Shown: positions 32,298 to 41,413, numbered from the stretch's first letter. The stretch is DNA of 64,000 nucleotides from Pseudomonas_T sp032052615 (GCA_032052615.1 DAMBWF010000008.1:62001-126000), one strand, 5' to 3'. Program-made: numbers and translations. The notes: generated by a model from the letters alone, not told the origin.

Positions 32298-33641
32298 CTA
32301 GCCCGGCGGTCCGTGCCGCGCCAGACGCGCCAGGGCGGCGGCCAGTTCGCTCCGGCCACGGGCCGCGGTCAGGCTCAGGCGCAGGGCCTCATGGCGCTCG
32401 TGGGCCACCGCGAAGATGTCCGCCGGGGCGCCGGCGATACCGGCCGCTCGGCAGGCGTCCGCCCAGCCACCGTCGGGCGCATCCAGCCACAGGTGCGGGG
32501 CCGGCGTCCGGTGCCCGGGCATCCACCCGCCCAACAGCCGCCGGGCCAGGCGCCAGCGTTGCCGCACCTCCTCGCGCTGCCAGGCCAGGCGGCGCGCCGC
32601 GACACCGGATTCGATCCAACGGCAGGCCAGCGCCAGGCACAGCGGCGACACCGCCCAACTGGTGGCCTGGGCCTCCCGGTCGATCCGCGCCAGCAGCGCC
32701 GGCGGCCCGGCGATGAAGCCCAGGCGCAACATCGGCGCCACGGTCTTGGACAGGCTGGTGACCAGCACCGTCCGCTCCGGCAGAACCGCCGCCAGGGGCG
32801 GTTCGTCCCCCAGGGCGCCATAGACATCGTCCTCGATCAGCCACAAGTCGTGGCGCCGCGCCACCTCGGCGACGGCCGCCCGGCGCGCCGCGTCCATGCT
32901 CGCCCCGGTGGGGTTCTGCAGGCAGGGGGTGAGCACCGCCACCCGCGCGCCGGTGGCCCGCGCCAGGCGGTCGAGGGCTTCGGGAAGGATGCCCCGGTCG
33001 TCCAGGGGAATGCCGTGCAACGGCAGGCGCAGTTGCCGCGAGGCGGCCTTGATTCCCGGCGAGGTAAAGGCTTCCACCAACACCGGCTCGCCGGCCTCGC
33101 ACAACGCCAGCAGGGTGGCGAAAACCCCTTGCTGGGCGCCGGCGCAGAGCAGCAACGCGGCGGCCGGCAGGTCGAGGCCACGACCGCGCAGCCAGTCACC
33201 GCCGGCCAGCCGCCCCCGGGCCAACCGCTCCGCCCCGGCGTAGCCTTGCAGGCCCGCCAGGTCGCCCTCGGCCCGCAGCGCCTCCAAGGCCTCGGGCAGA
33301 TCGGGGCTGTCGAGGTCCAGGGCCGGCACGTTGGTGGACAGGTCGAGGGGCGCCACGCCGGGGTCGGCGGGATGCTTCAGCAAGAACAGGCTCGCCTCGC
33401 CGCTATCGGCCAGCACGTAGGTGCCGCGCCCCACCTCGCCGGACACCAGGTGCCGGCGCGCCGCCTCGCGGTATGCCTGCTGGGTGGTGCTGGGGTTGAG
33501 GCCGAGACGCCAGGCCAGGCGGCGCTGGGGCGGCAAGCGGTCGCCGGGCTTGAGCTCGCCGTCGCGGATGGCGCGGGAGATCGCCTCCACCAGTTCCAGG
33601 TAGCGGGGCCGGCCAGTGTCTGGCAGATCGGGAATCCACAT
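32298..33641 (-). CDS. MocR-type regulator: GntR HTH fused to a PLP aminotransferase domain
   Basis: 447 residues. The N-terminal GntR winged helix (about 10-75; RYLELVEAISRAIRDGELKPGDRLPPQRRLAWRLGL, LNPSTTQQAYREAARR) is joined to a class I aminotransferase-like domain (about 100-445) with the PLP lysine in VTSLSKTVAPMLRLGF and the Asp-Val-Tyr PLP contact in LIEDDVYGALG. MocR proteins use PLP or a PLP-amino acid adduct as effector and usually activate a divergent gene. Here that is a threonine/serine dehydratase, with a repeat operator between the two. ATG 33641 gives the conserved start MWIPDLPDTG. Confidence 0.92.
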   Translation of the reverse strand: MWIPDLPDTGRPRYLELVEAISRAIRDGELKPGDRLPPQRRLAWRLGLNPSTTQQAYREAARRHLVSGEVGRGTYVLADSGEASLFLLKHPADPGVAPLDLSTNVPALDLDSPDLPEALEALRAEGDLAGLQGYAGAERLARGRLAGGDWLRGRGLDLPAAALLLCAGAQQGVFATLLALCEAGEPVLVEAFTSPGIKAASRQLRLPLHGIPLDDRGILPEALDRLARATGARVAVLTPCLQNPTGASMDAARRAAVAEVARRHDLWLIEDDVYGALGDEPPLAAVLPERTVLVTSLSKTVAPMLRLGFIAGPPALLARIDREAQATSWAVSPLCLALACRWIESGVAARRLAWQREEVRQRWRLARRLLGGWMPGHRTPAPHLWLDAPDGGWADACRAAGIAGAPADIFAVAHERHEALRLSLTAARGRSELAAALARLARHGPPG

Positions 33642-33671
33642 GGGGGCCTCCAGGCCGCGACGGGACGGTTT

Positions 33672-33710
33672 ATTGCAGGCCATGCAATATAACCTTTTAC
33701 CCATGCAATA
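33672..33710. promoter_or_regulatory. MocR operator region with inverted and direct repeats
   Basis: Inverted repeat ATTGCA-GGCCA-TGCAAT (33672-33688) overlaps direct repeat CCATGCAATA (33680-33689), which recurs exactly at 33701-33710, 21 bp apart (two helical turns). Such inverted-plus-direct repeats are the known layout of MocR operators (PdxR, GabR). It lies between the two divergent starts. Confidence 0.75.
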
Positions 33711-33756
33711 CCCGCCTCGTAGGATCGGCTCTCCCCCTCATTCCTTGGAGAGCGCC

Positions 33757-34707
33757 ATGTTCGACCTGCCCGCCCTGCGCGATGCCGCCGCCCTGATCCG
33801 CTCCATCGTCCCGCCGACTCCGCAATACGCCTGGCCGTTGCTGGCCCGGCGGCTGGGCTGCGAGGTCTGGGTCAAGCACGAGAACCACGCCCCCACCGGC
33901 GCCTTCAAGGTGCGTGGCGGGTTGGTCTATCTCGATGCGCTCAAGCGTCGCGAGCCGTCGCTGCCGGGGCTGATCACCGCCACCCGGGGCAACCATGGCC
34001 AGAGTCTGGCACTGGCGGCGGGCCGGTTCGGGCTGCCGCTGCGCATCCTGGTGCCCCATGGCAATTCCCGGGAGAAGAACGCGGCGATGCGAGCCTTCGG
34101 CGCCGAGGTGGTGGAATATGGCCGCGACTTCGACGAAGCCCGCGAGGAAGCCGGGCGCCAGGCCGAGGCCGAGGGCTTGCATTTCGTGCCGTCGCTGCAC
34201 GCCGACCTGGTGCGCGGCGTGGCCACCTACGCCCTGGAACTGTTCGAGGCGGTACCGGACCTGCGCCGGGTCTACGTGCCCATCGGCATGGGCTCGGGCA
34301 TCTGCGGGTTGATCCGCGCCCGCGACCTGCTGGGCCTGGACACCGAGATCGTCGGCGTGGTCGCCCAGGGTGCCGACGCCTACGCGCGCAGCGTCGAGGA
34401 AGGCCGGCTGGTGACCACCGAACGCGCCGACACCCTGGCCGACGGCATGGCCTGCCGGGTGCCCCAGGCGATGGCGCTGGAACTGATCCGCCAGGGCGCG
34501 AAGCGCCTGGTACGGGTCGACGACGAGGCCATCCGCCAGGCGATCCGGGCCTATCACGAGGACACCCACAACGTGGCGGAAGGCGCCGGGGCCGCCGCCC
34601 TGGCGGCACTGATGCAAGAACGGGAGAGCAATCGGGGACAGCGGGTGGCGGTGGTGCTCAGCGGAGCGAACATTGACCGCGAGGCGCTGGCCGCGATCCT
34701 CGCCTGA
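33757..34707 (+). CDS. PLP-dependent serine/threonine dehydratase-like enzyme
   Basis: 316 residues, type II PLP fold without the C-terminal ACT domain of biosynthetic IlvA. The Schiff-base lysine lies in KHENHAPTGAFKVRGG, the substrate loop in TATRGNHGQSLALAAG, and the phosphate-binding Gly-rich turn in VPIGMGSGICG. The lengths fit catabolic threonine/serine dehydratases or related hydroxyaspartate dehydratases. The gene probably responds to the divergent MocR protein. TTGGAG lies six bases before the ATG. Confidence 0.87.
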   Translation: MFDLPALRDAAALIRSIVPPTPQYAWPLLARRLGCEVWVKHENHAPTGAFKVRGGLVYLDALKRREPSLPGLITATRGNHGQSLALAAGRFGLPLRILVPHGNSREKNAAMRAFGAEVVEYGRDFDEAREEAGRQAEAEGLHFVPSLHADLVRGVATYALELFEAVPDLRRVYVPIGMGSGICGLIRARDLLGLDTEIVGVVAQGADAYARSVEEGRLVTTERADTLADGMACRVPQAMALELIRQGAKRLVRVDDEAIRQAIRAYHEDTHNVAEGAGAAALAALMQERESNRGQRVAVVLSGANIDREALAAILA

Positions 34708-34713
34708 GGCGTC

Positions 34714-35682
34714 TCAGACGGTGATGGACAGGCCGCCGGCCGGCGCGCTCGCGGCCTCGCCCGAGACGGCTGGCGCGGGACCCGCCTCGGCGCCGGCCTG
34801 GATGTCCTGGGCGGCTTTCTCGCTGTCGCGCAGGCTGGACTCCACTTGGCGCAATGTGCGGCGGGACTCCTCGTCCGAGGGCAGTTGAGAGCGGACCAGA
34901 GCCAGCAATTGGCGCAACTGACGCACCGCGTCGCGTATCCGCTGGCTGTCCTCGTTCTTCTGGTTGGCGCCGCCCGACAAGGCCGAGGACTGGGTCGCGG
35001 TGGCCTTCGCCTCGGCGGCCCGCGCGTCGGCGACCGCGGCATCGTCCCGGCCCTGGTTGCCATCCGGTTCGCCGGCCCGGGTTTCATCGGTATCGGCTTC
35101 GGTCTGGCCCGCCGCCTCGCCATGCGAGGGCGCGACGTCCGGCGAGGCGTCGGCGCCGGCCACCGCCTCGCCGGCCGCCCCGGAAGCGGATGCCTCGGAA
35201 GCGGAGGACTCGGCGCCCGCTTCGTCGGCATCGCCGGAGGAGGCATCGGCCCCGGCGCGTCCGACACCGATGCCGGCCTCGCCCCCCGCCGACGACCCGT
35301 TCCCCTTGAGTTCTCCGGCGGCCTGGCTCAGCTCGTGGGCCAATTGGTGAATCTGGGCCAGCATCGCCTTGGCGGCCTTCGGCGACAGGCCGATGGCCAG
35401 TTTCTTCAGCAATTCGATGCGCTTCTTGATGTCGTCGATACGCGCCCGGGCGGCGGCCTTGCGCTGCTCGTTCGCTTGGCTGTTCTGGGCCTTGAGGGTC
35501 TGGACCGTCTTCTTCATCGCCTCCATGCGGTCCCGGGCGTACTGGCTGAGGGTCACGGTGACCGACGGCGCGTCCTCGGAAGTCCGGGTGTCCTCTGCGA
35601 CGGATGAGTTCTCGGCCTTTTCGTCGCGGCGGGGGGTCGAGACGGGGACGGCGGTGGCTCGGAAGCCGATCGGCAAGGTCAT
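34714..35682 (-). CDS. Unrecognised acidic protein with helical/coiled-coil ends
   Basis: 322 residues from ATG 35682 (AAGGA upstream at a good distance). I recognise no domain and no signal peptide. Residues 45-125 are strongly helical and heptad-like (YARDRMEAMKKTVQTLKAQN, ...DIKKRIELLKKLAIGL). Residues 126-235 are low-complexity, acidic Ala/Gly/Ser/Glu/Asp-rich. Residues 245-300 are again helical (DAVRQLRQLLALVRSQL). The reading frame is well used and the codon bias is like its neighbours, so I regard it as real. The C-termini of this and the dehydratase gene converge 6 bp apart. Function unknown. Confidence 0.65.
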   Translation of the reverse strand: MTLPIGFRATAVPVSTPRRDEKAENSSVAEDTRTSEDAPSVTVTLSQYARDRMEAMKKTVQTLKAQNSQANEQRKAAARARIDDIKKRIELLKKLAIGLSPKAAKAMLAQIHQLAHELSQAAGELKGNGSSAGGEAGIGVGRAGADASSGDADEAGAESSASEASASGAAGEAVAGADASPDVAPSHGEAAGQTEADTDETRAGEPDGNQGRDDAAVADARAAEAKATATQSSALSGGANQKNEDSQRIRDAVRQLRQLLALVRSQLPSDEESRRTLRQVESSLRDSEKAAQDIQAGAEAGPAPAVSGEAASAPAGGLSITV

Positions 35683-35754
35683 GGGCGTTTTCCTTGGAGG
35701 CGATGCCAGGCTATCGGCCGACCCCACCCGCGCCTTTAGCCGTGACCGGCCGGA

Positions 35755-37401
35755 TCAGACATGGGGCGCGCTGCGCGCTACCAGGGCCGCCACGTCGAGC
35801 CCGCGCGGCAGGGTGCCGTAGACCCGCCCCCCCTCCCCCAGGCGGCTGGCGATGAAGGCATCGGACACCGTGGCGTCGCCCGCCTCCACCAGCAGCCTGG
35901 CCTGCAGCGTCAGGGCCACGTCCTCGGCGAGCCGGCGGGCGCGGTACTGGATATCGCCGGTGTCGGCGAAGGCCGCCTTGAGCTCGCCGATCTTCGTCGC
36001 CAGGCGGGCGTCGCCGTGACCGTCGCCCAATTCGTCGAACAGGACCTCCAGCACACCCGGTTCCTTGGACAGGGCGCGCAGCACGTCCAGGCACTGCACG
36101 TTGCCCGAGCCTTCCCAGGTGGAGTTGACCGGCGCCTCGCGGTACAGCCGCGGCAGAATGCTGTCCTCGACGTAACCGGCACCGCCCAGGCATTCGGCGG
36201 CCTCGTTGATCATTCCGGGGGCGCGCTTGCAGATCCAGTACTTGCCCACCGCCGTGACCAGCCGGGCGAACTTGTCCTCCCGCTCGTCGTGGGCGCGGTC
36301 CAGGGCGCCGCCCATGCGCATGCACAGCGCCAGGGCCGCCTCGCTCTCCAGGGCCAGGTCGGCCAGCACGTTCTGCATCAACGGCTGATCCACCAGCGCC
36401 CGGCCGCCCACCTGGCGATAGGTGCAGTGATGGATCGCCTGGGTCAGGGCCTGGCGCATCAGCGCGCTGGAACCGACCATGCAGTCGAAGCGAGTCAGGG
36501 CGACCATCTCGATGATGGTGGGCACGCCCCGACCCTCCTCGCCGACCATCCAGGCCAGGGCGCCGCGGAACTCCACTTCGCTGGAAGCGTTGGCCCAGTT
36601 GCCCAGCTTGTTCTTCAGGCGCTGCACATAGAACGCGTTGCGCCCGCCGTCCGGCCGGTGGCGCGGCAGCAGGAAGCAGCTCAGGCCCTTGTCGGTGTAG
36701 GCCAGGGTCAGGAAGGCGTCGCACATGGGCGCCGAGCAGAACCACTTGTGGCCGACCAGTTCATAGGGCTGGCCGGGGCCCGGCACCCCCACCGGGTGCG
36801 CGCGGGTGGTGTTGGCGCGGACATCGGTGCCGCCCTGCTTCTCGGTCATGGCCATGCCGATGGTGACCCCGGCCTTCTGCTCCATGGGCACGTTGCGCGG
36901 ATCGTAGGCGGTGGCGAGCACCTTAGGCAGCCAGCGCGCGGCGAGGTCCGGTTGCAGGCGCAGGGCCGGCACGCTGGCGTAGGTCATGGTCAGCGGACAG
37001 CCGCTGGCGGCCTCGGCCTGGCTGTGCAGGTAGGTCAGGCCGGCGCGGGCGACCTGGGCGCCGGGGCGCGGGTCGGTCCAGGGCAGCGATGGCAGGCCGT
37101 GCTCGACGGCGGCGCGCATCAGCTCATGGTAGGCCGGGTGGAACTCCACCAGGTCCAGCCGGTGCCCGTAGCGGTCATGGCTCTTGAACACCGGTTTGTA
37201 TTCGTTGGCGAGAAAGCCCGCCGCCATCAGCGGGCCGCCCGCCAGGGCACCGTAGGCGTCCAGCCGCGCCTCGGCCCAGTCGCCGCCGTAGCGGCGCAGC
37301 CACTGCCGCAACGGCAGGTCGACGCGGTAGAGGTTGGCGCCATCCAGCGGCGGCACCTGATTGAAGACCTCGTGGGTCTCGGCGAGCACGGAAGGGGTCA
37401 T
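35755..37401 (-). CDS. aidB: Acyl-CoA dehydrogenase family protein AidB
   Basis: 548 residues, AidB length. The start NQVPPLDGANLYRVDLPLRQ and the core GVTIGMAMTEKQGGTDVRANTTRA are diagnostic of AidB flavoproteins. GHKWFCSAPMCDAFLTLA, YVQRLKNKLGNWANASSEVEF and APGMINEAAECLGGAGYVEDS follow. AidB is part of the adaptive response to alkylation, binds FAD and DNA and is thought to protect DNA; isovaleryl-CoA activity is weak. No ada or alkB genes are in the window. Single-gene unit, divergent from thiD. Confidence 0.94.
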   Translation of the reverse strand: MTPSVLAETHEVFNQVPPLDGANLYRVDLPLRQWLRRYGGDWAEARLDAYGALAGGPLMAAGFLANEYKPVFKSHDRYGHRLDLVEFHPAYHELMRAAVEHGLPSLPWTDPRPGAQVARAGLTYLHSQAEAASGCPLTMTYASVPALRLQPDLAARWLPKVLATAYDPRNVPMEQKAGVTIGMAMTEKQGGTDVRANTTRAHPVGVPGPGQPYELVGHKWFCSAPMCDAFLTLAYTDKGLSCFLLPRHRPDGGRNAFYVQRLKNKLGNWANASSEVEFRGALAWMVGEEGRGVPTIIEMVALTRFDCMVGSSALMRQALTQAIHHCTYRQVGGRALVDQPLMQNVLADLALESEAALALCMRMGGALDRAHDEREDKFARLVTAVGKYWICKRAPGMINEAAECLGGAGYVEDSILPRLYREAPVNSTWEGSGNVQCLDVLRALSKEPGVLEVLFDELGDGHGDARLATKIGELKAAFADTGDIQYRARRLAEDVALTLQARLLVEAGDATVSDAFIASRLGEGGRVYGTLPRGLDVAALVARSAPHV

Positions 37402-37595
37402 GGGCTTCTCCAGGCCGGTGGGCGGGCGCGACGGAGCGCGGCGCGGGCGACGGGGCCGGCCGCGTCATCGGGCCAGTGAAGCAGGCTTGGCGATCCGGAA
37501 AAAGGGGCATAGTGGCCAAAGGCGGCGACAACCCGGCTGAGGGCAACGCGCCATGGCGGCGGCAGTGCGGTGAATAAGTGATAAGCTCGCGCACC

Positions 37596-38405
37596 ATGAA
37601 CAGCCCAAGCCATCGTCCGACCGACCGCCCCATCGTGCTCTGCCTGTCCGGCCATGACCCCAGCGGGGGCGCCGGCCTGCAGGCCGACATCGAGGCCCTG
37701 CTCGCCCAAGGCTGCCACGCGGCGCCCGCCGTCACCGCGCTGACGGTGCAGGACACCGTGAACGTCCGCGACTTCCGCGTCCTCGACCGCGACTGGGTGC
37801 TCGCCCAGGCCCGGGCGGTGGTGGATGACCTGCCGGTAGCGGCCGTGAAGCTGGGCATGCTCGGCTCGGTGGAGATGGTCGAGACGGTCCTCGAAATCAT
37901 GGCGTGGCTGCCTGGCGTGCCGCTGGTTTGCGATCCGGTGCTGCGCGCCGGCGGCGGCGGCGCCCTGGGGCGCGACGAGGTCGGCCACGCCCTGCGCGAG
38001 CGCCTGCTACCCCGGGCCCGGGTGGCGACCCCCAATCTGCCGGAGGCGCGGCTGCTGGCCGACCTGCCCGAGGGCGACGCCGACCAGTGCGCCGAGCGCC
38101 TGCTGGAGCGGGTCGAATGGCTGCTGATCACCGGCGGCCACGGCGACGAGACCGACGTGCACAACCGCCTCTATGGCCGCGACGGCCAGCGCCACGTCTT
38201 CACCTGCCCGCGCCTGCCGGGCAGCTACCACGGCTCCGGCTGCACGCTGGCCAGCGCCCTGGCGGGCCGCCTGGCGCTGGGCGAGGGCCTGGAAAGCGCC
38301 GTGCGAACAGCCCTGGCCTATACCTGGCGTACCCTGCGCGACGCCGAGACGCCTGGCGCCGGCCAGTACGTGCCTCGTCGCCTGCCCCTGGATTTCTGCG
38401 CGTGA
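37596..38405 (+). CDS. thiD: Hydroxymethylpyrimidine/phosphomethylpyrimidine kinase
   Basis: 269 residues. Ribokinase-fold enzyme making HMP-PP for thiamine synthesis. The start VLCLSGHDPSGGAGLQADIEAL and QDTVNVRDF are typical; KLGMLGS and CDPVLRAGGGG are substrate/phosphate contacts, and GSYHGSGCTLASALAG is the anion-hole motif with the catalytic Cys/Asp region. ATG 37596 was preferred over GTG 37578. thiE begins inside its stop codon (GTGA overlap at 38402-38405), so the two are coupled. No TPP riboswitch was recognised upstream. Confidence 0.94.
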   Translation: MNSPSHRPTDRPIVLCLSGHDPSGGAGLQADIEALLAQGCHAAPAVTALTVQDTVNVRDFRVLDRDWVLAQARAVVDDLPVAAVKLGMLGSVEMVETVLEIMAWLPGVPLVCDPVLRAGGGGALGRDEVGHALRERLLPRARVATPNLPEARLLADLPEGDADQCAERLLERVEWLLITGGHGDETDVHNRLYGRDGQRHVFTCPRLPGSYHGSGCTLASALAGRLALGEGLESAVRTALAYTWRTLRDAETPGAGQYVPRRLPLDFCA

Positions 38406-39034
38406 AGCCCTTGCGCGGCCTGTACGCCATCACCGATGCCCGGCTGCTCGCCGACGGACGTCTGCTGCCCTATGCCGAAGCCGCCCTGCGCGGCGGCGCG
38501 CGGCTGCTGCAATACCGCGACAAGAGCCGCGACGACGCGCGTCGGCACCGCGAGGCCGAGGCCCTGCGGACGTGCTGCGAGCGCCACGGCGCGCACTTGA
38601 TCATCAACGACGACGCCGAACTGGCCGCGCGCCTGGGCGTCGGCGTGCACCTGGGACAGGAGGACGGCTCCCTGGCCGCCGCCCGCGCCCTGCTCGGCCG
38701 CCAGGCGCTGATCGGCGCCACCTGCCACGCCCGGCTGGAGCTGGCCGAGGCGGCCGCCGCCGAAGGCGCCAGCTATGTGGCCTTCGGCCGCTTCTTCGAC
38801 TCGGCCACCAAGCCAAGCGCCCCGGGGGCCTCGCCGGCCCTGCTGGAGACCGCCCGCGCGCGCCTCGGGCTGCCCCTCGTCGCCATCGGCGGCGTGACCC
38901 TGGACAACGCGCCGGCGCTGATCGCCCGGGGCGCCAGCCTGGTGGCGGTGGTCCATGCCCTGTTCGCCGCCGGCGACGCCGCCGAGGTGGAGCGTCGCGC
39001 CCGCGCCTTCAGCGCCCTGTTCGAATCCACCTGA
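38402..39034 (+). CDS. thiE: Thiamine-phosphate synthase
   Basis: 210 residues, GTG start overlapping the thiD stop. TIM-barrel enzyme joining HMP-PP and thiazole phosphate. GLYAITDARLLADG, GGARLLQYRDKSRDDAR, LIINDDAELAARLGVGVHLGQED (Mg and pyrophosphate contacts), YVAFGRFFDSATKPSA and VAIGGVTLDNAP are the ThiE motifs. hemL follows after 50 bp with its own ribosome-binding site and may be on the same transcript. Confidence 0.94.
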   Translation: MKPLRGLYAITDARLLADGRLLPYAEAALRGGARLLQYRDKSRDDARRHREAEALRTCCERHGAHLIINDDAELAARLGVGVHLGQEDGSLAAARALLGRQALIGATCHARLELAEAAAAEGASYVAFGRFFDSATKPSAPGASPALLETARARLGLPLVAIGGVTLDNAPALIARGASLVAVVHALFAAGDAAEVERRARAFSALFEST

Positions 39035-39084
39035 ACGCCCGCCGGGCCGCTCGCGCGGCCCGCCATCCGTTACGAGAGGTTCCC

Positions 39085-40374
39085 ATGTCCCGTTCCGAAA
39101 CCCTGTTCGCCAACGCCCAGAAACACATCCCCGGCGGTGTCAACTCGCCGGTCCGCGCGTTCAAGAGCGTCGGCGGCACGCCGCTGTTCTTCAAGCACGC
39201 CGAAGGCGCCTACGTGATCGACGAGGACGACACGCGCTACGTCGACTATGTCGGCTCCTGGGGCCCGATGATCCTCGGCCACAGCCACCCCGAGGTGCTG
39301 GACGCGGTGCGCAAGCAACTGGACCACGGCCTGTCCTATGGCGCGCCCACGGCCCTGGAAACCGAGATGGCCGAGCAAGTCTGCGCCCTGGTGCCGTCCA
39401 TGGACATGGTGCGCATGGTCAGCTCCGGCACCGAGGCGACCATGAGCGCGATCCGCCTGGCTCGCGGCTACACCGGGCGTGACAGCATCATCAAGTTCGA
39501 AGGCTGCTACCACGGCCACTCCGACAGCCTGCTGGTGAAGGCCGGCTCCGGCGCCCTCACCCTGGGCGTGCCCAGCTCCCCCGGCGTGCCGGAAGCCTTC
39601 GCCCGCCACACCCTGACCCTGCCGTTCAACGACCTGGAGGCGGTCGAGCGGATGCTCGCCCAGGTCGGCCAGGAGGTGGCCTGCATCATCGTCGAGCCGG
39701 TCGCCGGCAACATGAACTGCGTGCCGCCGGCGCCGGGCTTCCTTGAGGGCCTGCGGGCCCAGTGCGACCGGCACGGCGTGGTGCTGATTTTCGACGAGGT
39801 GATGACCGGCTTCCGCGTCGCCCTCGGCGGCGCCCAGGCCCACTATGGCGTGACCCCGGACCTGACCACTTTCGGCAAGATCATCGGTGGCGGCATGCCG
39901 GTGGGCTGCTTCGGCGGCAAGCGCGCCATCATGGAATGCATCGCGCCCCTGGGCCCGGTCTACCAGGCCGGCACCCTGTCCGGGAACCCCCTGGCCATGG
40001 CCGCCGGCCTGGCCACCTTGCGGCTGATCCAGCGCCCGGGCTTCCACGCCGAGCTGACCGACTACACCACGCGCATGCTGCAAGGCCTGCAGGACCGCGC
40101 CGACGCTGCCGGCGTGCCGTTCGTGACCACCCAGGCAGGCGGCATGTTCGGCCTGTACTTCACCGGCGCCGACGACATCGTCACCTTCCAAGATGTGATG
40201 GGCAGCGACGTGGAGCGCTTCAAGCGCTTCTTCCACCTGATGCTGGAAGGCGGGGTTTACCTGGCGCCGAGCGCCTTCGAGGCGGGCTTCACCTCCATCG
40301 CCCACGGCGAGAACGAGCTGCGGATCACCCTGGAAGCCGCCGAGCGGGCCTTCGCCGCCATCGCCTCGTCATGA
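39085..40374 (+). CDS. hemL: Glutamate-1-semialdehyde 2,1-aminomutase
   Basis: 429 residues. HemL makes 5-aminolevulinate for haem and other tetrapyrroles. The start LFANAQKHIPGGVNSPVRAF is diagnostic. VSSGTEATMSAIRLARG, KFEGCYHGHSDSLLVKAGSG and VLIFDEVMTGFRVA (PLP-contacting Asp) are class III aminotransferase motifs, with the PLP lysine in TTFGKIIGGGMPVG. The thiD-thiE-hemL order is usual in Pseudomonas. Confidence 0.96.
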   Translation: MSRSETLFANAQKHIPGGVNSPVRAFKSVGGTPLFFKHAEGAYVIDEDDTRYVDYVGSWGPMILGHSHPEVLDAVRKQLDHGLSYGAPTALETEMAEQVCALVPSMDMVRMVSSGTEATMSAIRLARGYTGRDSIIKFEGCYHGHSDSLLVKAGSGALTLGVPSSPGVPEAFARHTLTLPFNDLEAVERMLAQVGQEVACIIVEPVAGNMNCVPPAPGFLEGLRAQCDRHGVVLIFDEVMTGFRVALGGAQAHYGVTPDLTTFGKIIGGGMPVGCFGGKRAIMECIAPLGPVYQAGTLSGNPLAMAAGLATLRLIQRPGFHAELTDYTTRMLQGLQDRADAAGVPFVTTQAGGMFGLYFTGADDIVTFQDVMGSDVERFKRFFHLMLEGGVYLAPSAFEAGFTSIAHGENELRITLEAAERAFAAIASS

Positions 40375-40420
40375 GGCGATTCGCCGAGCGCGAAACGGAC
40401 GGAAAAAGCCAGTAAAGACT

Positions 40421-40449
40421 TTGTAAGGAACGCCCGGCTTATACATAAT
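40421..40449 (+). promoter_or_regulatory. Sigma-70 promoter of the Sel1-repeat gene
   Basis: -35 TTGTAA (40421-40426), 17-bp spacer, -10 CATAAT (40444-40449). A GCCGGCG/CGCCGGC hairpin (40456-40475) with a CGTTTT loop follows in the leader, about 40 bp before the ATG at 40517. Confidence 0.7.
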
Positions 40450-40516
40450 GTGAAAGCCGGCGCGTTTTCGCCGGCCGGGCCTCCACCCGCCCTGTTTCCG
40501 AGGCGAAGCGATCTCC

Positions 40517-41065
40517 ATGAACCGCACCGGCCGCGCCCTGTCCCTGGGCTGCCTGTTGCTCGCATCACCCCTGCTGGCCATGGCGGGTGGGAACTCCCTG
40601 CTCATCCCCGCCACTGGCCGCTGCACCCTGAACACCGAACCCGAGAACCTGCCCGACGCCCTGTCCGCGTGCCAGCGCTCCGCCCGCGAGGGGGACAGCG
40701 AGGCCCAGTACGAATTGGGCGAGTTCTTCTACGACGGCAAGCGCGCCCCGCGCGACTTGCAACAGGCGTTGAACTGGTTCGAGCAGGCCTCCTTGCAAGG
40801 CCACGCCAACGCCCAACTGCGCCTGGGCAGCATGTTCTTCCGGGGCGAGGGCGTGCCGGCGAACAACGTGCAGGCCTACATCGTGTTGAAAATGGCCGCG
40901 GTGAACGGCGCCGAAGATGCCATGGATACCGCCGACCTGGTGGCCGCGCAGATGCGCCGCGACGAACTGGAGATCGCCACCCAGGTTCTGGGGCAGATCT
41001 TCCGTAATTACCTGCTGGACCTGCAGACCGCCGACGGCGGCGCGCCCTTCGCGCCCCTGCCCTGA
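40517..41065 (+). CDS. Secreted Sel1-like/TPR repeat protein
   Basis: 182 residues. A signal peptide (about 1-23, ending AMA) is followed by two Sel1-like repeats: REGDSEAQYELGEFFYDGK...QALNWFEQASLQ and GHANAQLRLGSMFFRGEGV...AYIVLKMAAVNG. Two cysteines (C36, C51) may form a disulphide. Sel1-repeat proteins mediate protein contacts in the periplasm; no catalytic function expected. It has its own promoter and appears to be a single gene converging with the DUF1820 gene. Confidence 0.85.
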   Translation: MNRTGRALSLGCLLLASPLLAMAGGNSLLIPATGRCTLNTEPENLPDALSACQRSAREGDSEAQYELGEFFYDGKRAPRDLQQALNWFEQASLQGHANAQLRLGSMFFRGEGVPANNVQAYIVLKMAAVNGAEDAMDTADLVAAQMRRDELEIATQVLGQIFRNYLLDLQTADGGAPFAPLP

Positions 41066-41086
41066 GGGCACGAAGGGGCGCGGCCC

Positions 41087-41413
41087 TCACTTCTCCGGCA
41101 TCGGCATGGGAAACGGCATGACGTTGCCGCCGCCCTTCGCCTCGCTGATCTTCGGCGTCCCCAGCCGCTCCACCTCATCGATGCGCACGATGGCGTGCAT
41201 CGGCACGAAACTGCGCACCACGCCCTCGAACTGGGCCTTGAGCTTCTCTTCGCTCGGATCGACCACCACCTGGGTGCGCTCGCCGAACACGAACTCTTCC
41301 ACTTCCAGGAAGCCCCACAGCTCGCTCTGGTAGATCTGCTTAGCGTACATCTCGTACACCTGGCCCTGGTTGAGGAAAATCACCTTGTAGATGGGGGTTT
41401 CGCGCTTGCTCAT
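41087..41413 (-). CDS. DUF1820 family protein
   Basis: 108 residues. The segment PIYKVIFLNQGQVYEMYAK and GFLEVEEFVFGER...VVVDPSEEKLKAQFEGV, then FVPMHAIVRIDEVER, matches the DUF1820 family of small cytoplasmic proteins common in gammaproteobacteria. Function unknown. ATG 41413 gives the conserved start MSKRETPIYK; the frame upstream has no similarity. It is divergent from miaB by 157 bp. Confidence 0.86.
   Translation of the reverse strand: MSKRETPIYKVIFLNQGQVYEMYAKQIYQSELWGFLEVEEFVFGERTQVVVDPSEEKLKAQFEGVVRSFVPMHAIVRIDEVERLGTPKISEAKGGGNVMPFPMPMPEK

Noticed and set aside
37402..37595. TPP riboswitch upstream of thiD (a ggctgag string is present)
   Set aside because: The other conserved TPP elements and pairing do not fit; a single short match is not enough.
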